Of a stretch of 8,141 bases of DNA, positions 1 to 6,112 are shown piece by piece. How positions within the stretch are numbered: position 1 is the first letter of the stretch; every line of letters starts with the position of its first letter. Under the pieces are notes generated by a model. That model searched no databases, was not told the origin of the DNA, and was given only the letters and a program-made list of their open reading frames with translations. The stretch comes from CAZTWC01 sp964617105 [NCBI: uncultured Myxococcia bacterium] (GTDB taxonomy: Bacteria; CAZTWC01): the NCBI GenBank assembly GCA_964617105.1, contig CAZTWC010000162.1:1-8141 (forward strand), written 5' to 3'. A program made the translations under genes and the position numbers.

Positions 1-232
1 CTCCCCGGTCTGAGGATTCCTCCCCATACGCTCCTCTTTCTCCCGCACCTGCCAGGTGCCAGGTGCCGAAGCCGGAGATCTTCACGTCGTGGCCGGCGGC
101 CAGGGACTCCTTTATGCTGTCGAGGAAGATCTCTACCAGCTCGGCGCACTCGGTCTGGGAATAGCCATTTGAGCCGAGTGTGCTAGTGCCGAAGGTTTCT
201 ACCAGAGTGTCTATCAGGTCTGCTTTGGTCAT
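1..232 (-). pseudogene. IHF-alpha/HU-family nucleoid DNA-binding protein, 5' part, frameshifted, runs off the left edge
   Basis: On the minus strand an ATG at 232-230 opens a reading frame starting MTKADLIDTLVETFG, followed by ECAELVEIFLDSIKESLAAG and then DVKISGFGTW. This is the N-terminal dimerisation half and the start of the beta arm of an HU/IHF protein. The frame then goes off-family, but one base-frame over it continues as VREKEERMGRNPQTGE to position 1, which matches the IHF-alpha DNA-binding arm (RxGRNPQTGE). The break coincides exactly with a 7-bp tandem duplication at 52-65; deleting one copy joins the halves as GFGTWQVREKEERMGRNPQTGE-type sequence without any other change. No stop occurs in the shifted frame inside the window. 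Relative to usual family members there are about 8-10 extra residues (TSTLGSNG region) between the first two helices. GC is about 60%, clearly above the flanking genes. The family binds and bends DNA as a dimer. It could be a true pseudogene, a phase-variable allele, or a sequencing/assembly error; the family assignment itself is secure. Confidence 0.85.
52..65. repeat. 7-bp perfect tandem duplication (ccaggtg x2) that breaks the HU/IHF frame
   Basis: The plus strand shows ccaggtgccaggtg at 52-65, followed by cc, so the unit can be placed in several registers. The unit length is not a multiple of three. Removing either copy restores the expected GFG-T-W-Q-V-R-E-K frame of the HU/IHF gene on the minus strand. 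An inverted half (cacctg at 46-51) lies directly beside it, so the site is also a short palindrome, which may favour slippage. Confidence 0.9.
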
Positions 233-364
233 ATTTTGTTTGGTTCCGTGTTTCTTTGTTACTTTGTTTCGGTGTCTATGGATGTTTACGTGTTTCCGTG
301 TTTACCTGCTTCTGTTTTGTTTCTGCTTTGTTTTTTTTGGGGATTTTGATGATCCCAGCCTAGA

Positions 365-393
365 ATAATATTCTGCAAAAATCAACCTGGAAA
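365..393 (-). promoter_or_regulatory. Possible sigma70 promoter for the HU/IHF gene
   Basis: Read on the minus strand, TTTCCA (393-388, 4 of 6 matches to the -35 consensus) is separated by 17 bp from TATTAT (370-365, 5 of 6 matches to the -10 consensus). Transcription would start near 358 and give an A-rich leader of about 125 nt before the ATG at 232. The HU/IHF gene has only a weak GGA-type ribosome site (GGAACC, 12 or so bases upstream). In AT-rich sequence such matches arise by chance, so this is tentative. Confidence 0.3.
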
Positions 394-444
394 CATGGAA
401 CTTGGGGACTAGTGGCTTTTAATCATTTTTCCGCTTAAATCTCT

Positions 445-473
445 TTGCTAATATTAATAATTATGGTTATAAT
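445..473 (+). promoter_or_regulatory. Sigma70-like promoter ahead of the gene at 511
   Basis: TTGCTA at 445-450 (4 of 6 matches to TTGACA) and a perfect TATAAT at 468-473 are spaced by 17 bp, the optimal distance. The predicted start is about 480, leaving a leader of about 30 nt before the ATG at 511. It is the best promoter match seen by eye in the window. Confidence 0.5.
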
Positions 474-510
474 TGTTAAATTAAACAACCTCAAGTAATC
501 CAAAACTATA

Positions 511-1170
511 ATGGTCCGTCAAATGGATGCATACGATGTAGAGAGACTTGTTCGAAAAGCCGGTGTTTTATTGTCAGAATCCCTGTTTTATTACTGGCCA
601 GTAGCAAATAAAAATGAGATTCCTGAGTTGAATATTACTCATCATTTAAGTAGCGTTTTTTTAAGTGCTGGCCTATATATTTATGGTCAATCTCTTTTAA
701 AGGATCAAGGTCATATTGATCTATTGGCTTTAGAACCATTAAAAGGTTACGAAATAAGGGTAGAGGTGAAAAAGTTATATTCTGCTGACTGCGCTCAAAA
801 AATTGTCATGGATATCCATCGGCTATGCGATTTCAGTTTAATACAGGACCATCTTGCTGAAGACATCCAAAAAAGATTAAAAAAAACAAAAAATAAACCA
901 ATGGGTTTAATAGTTGCTACAACCTGGGATGACAACATTGCTGATTGGTGGTGTAATTCAGAAAATGAAGAAATACCTAAAGGAAAGACATCTGAAAAAT
1001 GGAAAGATCTTCATAATAAATTAACCAATGACCAATTAAAAATATGGGGGGGTGTTTTATTAAGTGATGGATTGTTAGAGGGTCGAAAATCTCGTCATAA
1101 TTGCCCAGAAGAAAACATAAACCATCATACTCATAGGCTACTCTATGCGATTTATGAGTTTTCAGAGTAA
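511..1170 (+). CDS. Orphan protein with a PD-(D/E)XK nuclease-like signature
   Basis: A 219-residue soluble protein with no signal peptide or membrane segment. I do not recognise a named family. Residues 67-89 (GHIDLLAL, then about seven residues, then IRVEVKKL) give D70 followed 14 residues later by E85-V-K87. This is the D...ExK core spacing of the PD-(D/E)XK (restriction endonuclease-like) fold, with two hydrophobic beta-strands bracketing a turn. A helix with HHLSS (44-48) lies before it, and a further strand (GLIVATTWDDNIADWW, 132-147) follows, as the fold would need. If correct, it would be a metal-dependent nuclease or an inactive relative. No methylase, helicase or toxin partner adjoins it, so a restriction role is not supported. 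The start at 511 is the first ATG; ATG 523 (MDAYDV) is possible, and neither has a clear Shine-Dalgarno. It is more AT-rich than the genes on either side, which suggests an independently acquired gene. It is followed by a 75-bp gap, so it is probably not part of the downstream operon. Confidence 0.75.
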   Translation: MVRQMDAYDVERLVRKAGVLLSESLFYYWPVANKNEIPELNITHHLSSVFLSAGLYIYGQSLLKDQGHIDLLALEPLKGYEIRVEVKKLYSADCAQKIVMDIHRLCDFSLIQDHLAEDIQKRLKKTKNKPMGLIVATTWDDNIADWWCNSENEEIPKGKTSEKWKDLHNKLTNDQLKIWGGVLLSDGLLEGRKSRHNCPEENINHHTHRLLYAIYEFSE

Positions 1171-1245
1171 AAGAAAAGGTTTTTTGAAACAGCACATGGA
1201 TTGCATTTTACCTTGTTTTTATATTTTTCACCTTTTACATAAAGT

Positions 1246-3105
1246 ATGAATACCAGTATGTATGAACTTGAAGTAATTCAATCAGACGGACGGAAATATT
1301 TTTTCTCTTTGCCGGAAGGGTCGATTATCGTTGGCCGGATTCCTGAATGTGACATTGTTTTTAACGATACATCTGTTTCCAGAAGGCATGTTGAAATAAC
1401 TAATACCAATTCGCTAATTAAAATCAGGGATCTTGGCAGCAGAAACGGATTTGTTTTGAATGAAAGAAAAACAAAGGTTTCTGTTCTGCAACTCGAAGAT
1501 ATTGTTCGTCTAGGCGACAACCAAATTATTCTTCGGAAAAAAGAGGAGGAAATTTTACCTGAAGACAATCAGATTGACTATCAGGATATTCCCACCAGTG
1601 AAATCGTCAAAGATGTCACCGATAACTATATAATTAAATCCGGGGAGAAAACACTTTTTCATCCTCTGCATCAAAAGCCTGCGCAAACCTTTGCAGAAAA
1701 TAAAGGTCAACTTTCCGAATTTGAATCGCTGGCACTTCTTTTCCGGGTAAGTGAAAGAATTAATAGAATCGTTGACCAGGAAAAATTGCTGGAAGAAATT
1801 ATGTATATGGTTTTGGAAACCATTACCGCAGATACCGGTGTTTTGTTTGTCAAGGATGAAGAAGATGATTCAATGATCCCAATGGTAAAGAAACTACCTG
1901 ACTTCTTTGCTGCCAATGATGAGGCAGACCAGGACTGCCTCCCGGTAAGTAATTCGATTTTGAATCGAGTGGTGGAGCAAAAGGTGGGCGTGTTGTCCAT
2001 GGATGTCAGAGATGATGCCCGTTTTCAGGCCAGCGAGAGCATTTTTTCGCTGGGGATTACCTCTGCTCTCTGTGTGCCTATGTGGAAAGGCGATATGGTT
2101 ATTGGGGCGATCTATCTCTCCAGGAGCGGTAGTAAAAATCACTACCTGGAAGGTGACTTGGATTTACTGACTGCTATCTCACACCAAATATCCAGTGCGG
2201 TTGAAAAGTCAAGGTTGAACGAAAAACTAAGCAAAGAGATAGTTATTCGCCGCAATCTGGCTCGTTTTCACAACGCCGAAGTGGTTGAAAAACTAATCGA
2301 CGATATCTCTTCTTCTGGCGAAATCACTCCGGTTATGAAAGAGGAGTTAGTGACTGTTTCTTTTGCCGATATTGCTGGATTTACCTCGCTTACTGAACAA
2401 TTATCTCCTGATATTTTGACCCAATTGCTCAATCAATATTATTCCGCTGTGGTGGAGATAATTTTTTCCCACAAAGGAACTATTGACAAGTTTATCGGGG
2501 ACTGCGTGATGTCTATTTTTGGTGCTCCTTTTAAGATGGAAAATGATGCGGAAGGTGCTATCAACGCCGCTCTGGACATGATTGCGGTTATCGATAGAAT
2601 TCCGCTAGCACAAAAATACGGACTAAAACTCCATGTGGGTATTTGCACAGGAAAAGCCATGGTGGGTAATATCGGTTCTCAACACCGTATGGAATTTACT
2701 GCCCTTGGTGATACTGTCAATATTGCTTCCCGGCTGGAAGGTATGGCTGGTGAAAATCAGATATTGATAGCAGATACAACATATGGAAAAGTTAATACTT
2801 TGTTTGAGTTCCGAAAAGTAGGTGTCTCTAAATTAAAAGGAAAATCCCAGCAGGTGATGGTCTATGAAGTTTTGGGACGAGAGGAAGAAACTCAGGTTAC
2901 CGGTAAAGTCCCTGCTTTTTTCGATAGCCATGAAAAAAATAACTCGGCCATCCAATTTCCATTAACGCCTACAAAAACAACCAATATCCAAGATTTATTC
3001 CAAAATAAAATGCAAGACCGAATTCCTACAATAATCAAAACTATTCGCGCACCAGATCCAAATTCTCCTCCATTACCGCCACCATTACACAAGAAACGTA
3101 AATAG
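1246..3105 (+). CDS. FHA-GAF-class III adenylate/guanylate cyclase
   Basis: A 619-residue cytosolic signalling enzyme with no membrane segment, predicted to make cAMP from ATP. An FHA phosphothreonine-binding domain spans about 5-97, with G30-R31, S45-R-R-H48 and G64-S-R-N-G68, the family's phosphopeptide-contact motifs. A GAF sensor domain spans about 160-320 and is followed by a short coiled linker (320-345). A class III cyclase domain spans about 366-545. Metal-binding aspartates are D375 (FADIAGFT) and D419 (KFIGD). The base-selecting pair is K415 and T485 (FTALGD), and the transition-state residues are N492 and R496 (VNIASR). Spacings match active class III enzymes, and a Lys-Thr pair favours adenylate over guanylate. 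The usual GDG is GDC here (C420). A Pro-rich, basic tail (603-619) ends the protein. ATG 1246 is the first start; ATG 1258 (MYELEV) is equally plausible and neither has a clear ribosome site. The kinase gene follows after 22 bp, so the FHA domain is a natural reader of that kinase's output (inference). Confidence 0.95.
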   Translation: MNTSMYELEVIQSDGRKYFFSLPEGSIIVGRIPECDIVFNDTSVSRRHVEITNTNSLIKIRDLGSRNGFVLNERKTKVSVLQLEDIVRLGDNQIILRKKEEEILPEDNQIDYQDIPTSEIVKDVTDNYIIKSGEKTLFHPLHQKPAQTFAENKGQLSEFESLALLFRVSERINRIVDQEKLLEEIMYMVLETITADTGVLFVKDEEDDSMIPMVKKLPDFFAANDEADQDCLPVSNSILNRVVEQKVGVLSMDVRDDARFQASESIFSLGITSALCVPMWKGDMVIGAIYLSRSGSKNHYLEGDLDLLTAISHQISSAVEKSRLNEKLSKEIVIRRNLARFHNAEVVEKLIDDISSSGEITPVMKEELVTVSFADIAGFTSLTEQLSPDILTQLLNQYYSAVVEIIFSHKGTIDKFIGDCVMSIFGAPFKMENDAEGAINAALDMIAVIDRIPLAQKYGLKLHVGICTGKAMVGNIGSQHRMEFTALGDTVNIASRLEGMAGENQILIADTTYGKVNTLFEFRKVGVSKLKGKSQQVMVYEVLGREEETQVTGKVPAFFDSHEKNNSAIQFPLTPTKTTNIQDLFQNKMQDRIPTIIKTIRAPDPNSPPLPPPLHKKRK

Positions 3106-3127
3106 GATTTTAACCAGGGCTGAAAAC

Positions 3128-5077
3128 ATGGCAGATTCAAATGGATTTCCAAGAGAGTTTGGTAAATACCAATTACTAAACAAAATAAGCCAGGGCGGTA
3201 TGGCAGAGGTGTTTCTGGCAGTTTCTGAAACTCTGGAGGGGATCAGAAAGCGTCTAGCCATTAAAAAAATTCTACCAGAATTGCATCAGAAGGATTTTAT
3301 CACTAAATTTCTTGACGAAGCCCGGCTGAGTCTCCATTTAAGCCATAAAAATATTGTTCAGGTGTTTGATGTGGGTGAAGTGGGTGGTGAGTATTACCTG
3401 GCCATGGAATTTATCGATGGTATGGATTTGCGCAAGATGCAATGGGAGTGCGACCGGCGTAACATTACAGTTCCATTGAGTATTGTTTTATATATCATCA
3501 ACGAAATCTGTGAAGGACTCGCCTATGCTCACCGGCTCATTGATGAAAATGGTCATCCATTACAACTGATTCACAGGGATATCAGCCCTCAGAATATTCT
3601 CATTTCTCGTCATGGCGAAGTTAAGATAATGGACTTCGGCATTGCCAAGGCAGCTTCCAATGTAAGTATGACCAGAGAAGGTATAGTTCTGGGCAAAATT
3701 GGATATATGTCACCAGAACAGGCCCGAGGCGACCAAATAGATCAACGAAGTGATATTTTTGCGGTGGGTATTCTTTTTCATGAACTTTTAACCGGGACAA
3801 AACTCTACCAAAGTGACAGTCAGGTTTCGTTATTGAAAACTGTCAGTTATCCATCAATAAAGCCTCCACAGAGACCAGAAGAAAAGATACCTGGAGATAT
3901 TAACGCTATTGTGATGAAGTCTTTGGAAGTGCAGACCAAAAGGCGTTATCAATCCATTGATGAGATGCTTGAAGACCTTCACAACAGTATCTCCTTTAGG
4001 GAGTTAATCACCTCAACTTCAGTGATGAAACGGTTTGTTGCCATGATGGAGCAGCAAAAGGCGGATGGAATTCACGAAATGTTAAAAGGAGAACGGTGTT
4101 CTGATTCCTATCAACCGACAACCGCCAGCGAAAGTTACAGTGTCGCTCGGTTAAAAGAACAGCAAAAAGAAACTACCTATAACTCTTCATTTAGTTCTTC
4201 ATCCATCAGTTTTACCGATTTTCTAAAAATGAAAGGTTTTAGCAGGCGGAAACTTCTGGCTACCGGCATTGCCGCCACTCTTTTAATCGTGACTGTGGTT
4301 TCACTGATTTTTCTTTTACCTGTGGACCAAAAAGCTGGCAGCAGAAATGATCTTGATGATAAAAACAAAACGGATGTGGTTGGAAATACTGAATCGACAA
4401 CAACTTCATCCCAAAAGATTAACGCATTCGAAGCCATAGATTTAAAAGATGAATTTAAGAAACAGGCTCATAAATTGGGTGAAGAAAAAGAGAATACTTT
4501 GGATGGTGTAAAGGAAGCGCCGCAGAATAAACTTGAAAAACCCCCAGGTAAAAATTTGAAAATAATCAAGGCTGATGATCAAAAAAGAGCGCTGCATAAG
4601 TCAAATTTGAATAAAACACGGGCAAGGGTATCGAAAATTAAAGAGAGACAAAAACGAAGAAACGTGGCGGTGTTAAAAACCAATAATCACCAAAAAGAGA
4701 ATATTTCTTCTTTATATAAAAAAAACATGCGCAAGGTAATAAGAGTATTTAAACACCGGGGAATAATAAAGGGCGATGACCGGCAATTGGATAATTTATG
4801 GGCCAGATGTATGCTGTTGGGCCGAAATAAAAAATATCAACAGGCTGTTGAATATTCCCAAAAGACGATTGAGTATGCCCGTGCCATACAAATTGACCGT
4901 AATTTTGTCTGGAAAAAAATGAATCGTCTGAATGAGCAAAGAAAAATAAGACAATTGAGCACTAACCAGGCCAAAAAATTTGACGCTTTGACCAAAAAGA
5001 TTATGCAGTTTTTGGTCCAAAAAAAATTTGATTTGATGAACAGAGAACTCAACCGGGGTTTCGAGAGTCTTAAATAG
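3128..5077 (+). CDS. Membrane-anchored Hanks-type Ser/Thr protein kinase
   Basis: A 649-residue bitopic kinase. The cytosolic kinase domain spans about 14-290. It shows a glycine-rich loop (ISQGGMAEVFLA, 20-31), ATP lysine K46 (LAIKKI), helix-C glutamate E64, the catalytic loop HRDISPQN (149-156, D151 and N156), DFG at 169-171, and the SPE of GYMSPEQ (192-198). It should be active on Ser/Thr residues. The activation segment carries T182, while the usual GT before the SPE motif is GK (189-190). A Ser-rich linker (330-362) leads to one transmembrane helix at about 375-397, preceded by RRK, so the C-terminal 250 residues are probably in the periplasm. That region has a long Lys-rich, low-complexity stretch (440-545) and then a helical segment (about 550-645) that may be TPR-like. 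There are no PASTA repeats. A weak AGGG ribosome site lies 8 bases before the ATG. The cyclase lies 22 bp upstream and the PEGA gene 27 bp downstream, consistent with one operon. Confidence 0.95.
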   Translation: MADSNGFPREFGKYQLLNKISQGGMAEVFLAVSETLEGIRKRLAIKKILPELHQKDFITKFLDEARLSLHLSHKNIVQVFDVGEVGGEYYLAMEFIDGMDLRKMQWECDRRNITVPLSIVLYIINEICEGLAYAHRLIDENGHPLQLIHRDISPQNILISRHGEVKIMDFGIAKAASNVSMTREGIVLGKIGYMSPEQARGDQIDQRSDIFAVGILFHELLTGTKLYQSDSQVSLLKTVSYPSIKPPQRPEEKIPGDINAIVMKSLEVQTKRRYQSIDEMLEDLHNSISFRELITSTSVMKRFVAMMEQQKADGIHEMLKGERCSDSYQPTTASESYSVARLKEQQKETTYNSSFSSSSISFTDFLKMKGFSRRKLLATGIAATLLIVTVVSLIFLLPVDQKAGSRNDLDDKNKTDVVGNTESTTTSSQKINAFEAIDLKDEFKKQAHKLGEEKENTLDGVKEAPQNKLEKPPGKNLKIIKADDQKRALHKSNLNKTRARVSKIKERQKRRNVAVLKTNNHQKENISSLYKKNMRKVIRVFKHRGIIKGDDRQLDNLWARCMLLGRNKKYQQAVEYSQKTIEYARAIQIDRNFVWKKMNRLNEQRKIRQLSTNQAKKFDALTKKIMQFLVQKKFDLMNRELNRGFESLK

Positions 5078-5104
5078 TTAATTAGCAAAATAGGCAATAC
5101 AAAG

Positions 5105-6103
5105 ATGATAAGCGAAAAAAAATGTTTTAAGAAATGGCGATTGATTTTTTTCTATATAATAATTGTAACTCTTTTGCTTATCCCTTGTTTATCCATGGCA
5201 AAAGAAAAGATTGTCGTGGTTACAATGGGAAAAATCGGCGTCAGTGATGAAGTAGTTCAGAAACTTGAACAGCAGGTGGAAATCCAACTGGATCAGTTTT
5301 GTTTTTTTGAAGTTATCTCAGGTGTCGAAGCCCGCAGAAAACTAAAGCACGGTTTTTTCAAGACTTTGCTTGATTGCAACACAGATATAGCTTGTCTCGA
5401 TGCTGCTCAGACGTTGCAGGCAGATAGCCTATTTTTTATTACTCCAATGAAACTCGGTGAAAATTTTAGTCTTGAGAGTCAGTATTTTAAAGTATCCTCT
5501 GCCAAAGTGGAAAAGAGTTTCAGCAAAGTGATAAAAAATTTGGATCATCATCAGTTGGCTGTAGAGATCATTGAACAAATTTTTTATGACCTGGCTTATA
5601 AAGAGAGGCATGGCAAAATAACCTTGCAAATGAATGTGGAAGGTGCTCAGGTAATAATTGATAAACAAAATTTTACAGCATCAAAAAAACAATTAATAGA
5701 TGTTTCTGCGGGAAAACACCGTATTTATGTGAAGAAAAACGGTTTTGTGCCAATTGAAAAAGAAGTGGCGATTGAAAAATGTCAAGAAAAGCCTCTGGTG
5801 CTGGAGATGACCAAACTCAAACTGCATCCAGAAAAAATGGGTATAGGTTCGGTAAAGGAGGTGGAAAAAGGTATGAGTTTTCCATCAAGTTTGCCCAAAG
5901 CAGTTAAGTTAGCGCCTAAAAAAAAGCCCTGGTACAAAAAGTGGTGGGTGTGGACATTGGCGGGGGTTGTGGTAGCAGGAGGAGCGGCCGGGATTGTGGC
6001 GATGACCGGTGGTGATGAAATCCCCTCGGATCCGGGAGGTTCTTCTGAAGGCAATAAAGATTTTAGTGTAAAATTCAATGTTCCCAATCCGCCTATTCAA
6101 TGA
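5105..6103 (+). CDS. PEGA-domain envelope protein with signal peptide and C-terminal membrane segment
   Basis: A 332-residue exported protein. The N-terminus has basic residues, then a hydrophobic stretch (12-30), and a likely signal peptidase site after SMA (about 32). Residues 34-165 form an alpha/beta domain of unknown function. It includes a C91-C97 pair in the pattern LDCNTDIACLDAAQTLQAD, a motif seen in envelope proteins of myxobacteria, where the cysteines probably form a disulfide. A PEGA domain spans about 171-234, with VEGAQVIID and VSAGKHRIYVKKNGF, the hallmark strands of a carbohydrate- or surface-associated beta fold. A basic, Trp-rich stretch (KKKPWYKKWWVW, 272-283) precedes a Gly/Ala-rich hydrophobic segment (about 284-300), then a 32-residue Gly/Ser-rich tail. 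Two hydrophobic ends around a soluble domain imply periplasmic exposure with a membrane anchor. The downstream gene starts 9 bp after the stop, so the two are very likely translated from one message. The specific role is unknown; acting as the kinase's envelope partner is inference. Confidence 0.85.
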   Translation: MISEKKCFKKWRLIFFYIIIVTLLLIPCLSMAKEKIVVVTMGKIGVSDEVVQKLEQQVEIQLDQFCFFEVISGVEARRKLKHGFFKTLLDCNTDIACLDAAQTLQADSLFFITPMKLGENFSLESQYFKVSSAKVEKSFSKVIKNLDHHQLAVEIIEQIFYDLAYKERHGKITLQMNVEGAQVIIDKQNFTASKKQLIDVSAGKHRIYVKKNGFVPIEKEVAIEKCQEKPLVLEMTKLKLHPEKMGIGSVKEVEKGMSFPSSLPKAVKLAPKKKPWYKKWWVWTLAGVVVAGGAAGIVAMTGGDEIPSDPGGSSEGNKDFSVKFNVPNPPIQ

Positions 6104-6105
6104 GG
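6102..6105 (+). promoter_or_regulatory. Shine-Dalgarno of the repeat protein, overlapping the PEGA stop codon
   Basis: GAGG at 6102-6105 overlaps the TGA stop (6101-6103) of the upstream gene and sits 7 bases before the ATG at 6113. This is the clearest ribosome site in the window. It fixes the start of the downstream gene and implies translational coupling. Confidence 0.7.
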
Positions 6106-6112
6106 TTAATAA

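Larger units (their letters stand above)
233..510. other. Divergent intergenic region, AT-rich, T-rich on the plus strand
   Basis: This 278-bp stretch separates the leftward HU/IHF gene from the rightward gene at 511. Positions 236-345 are strongly strand-asymmetric: on the plus strand they are T/G-rich and poor in A. They form an A/C-rich untranslated leader for the leftward gene. The 10-mer ttccgtgttt occurs twice (244-253 and 294-303). An open frame at 180-368 is a low-complexity Leu/Phe/Cys-rich artefact, not a gene. The right half (about 415-510) is AT-rich and carries the promoter candidate for the gene at 511. I see no convincing terminator hairpin or RNA gene. Confidence 0.6.

Noticed and set aside
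244-303. Repeated ttccgtgttt (244-253 and 294-303) as a possible operator
   Set aside because: Two 10-mers in a low-complexity T/G-rich stretch; chance or slippage is more likely than a binding site.
180-368. Plus-strand open frame of 62 codons
   Set aside because: Low-complexity Phe/Leu/Cys/Val-rich translation of T-rich DNA, overlapping the HU/IHF gene on the other strand, with no ribosome site.
511-1170. Restriction-modification or toxin-antitoxin system
   Set aside because: No methyltransferase, antitoxin or other partner gene lies on either side within the window.
1171-1245. Possible terminator and promoter between the orphan gene and the cyclase
   Set aside because: Only an AT-rich 7-bp pairing (AAAAGGT near 1174 with ACCTTTT near 1230) with a loop of about 50 nt, and weak -35/-10 matches (TTGTTT 1213, TACATA 1236); not strong enough to annotate.
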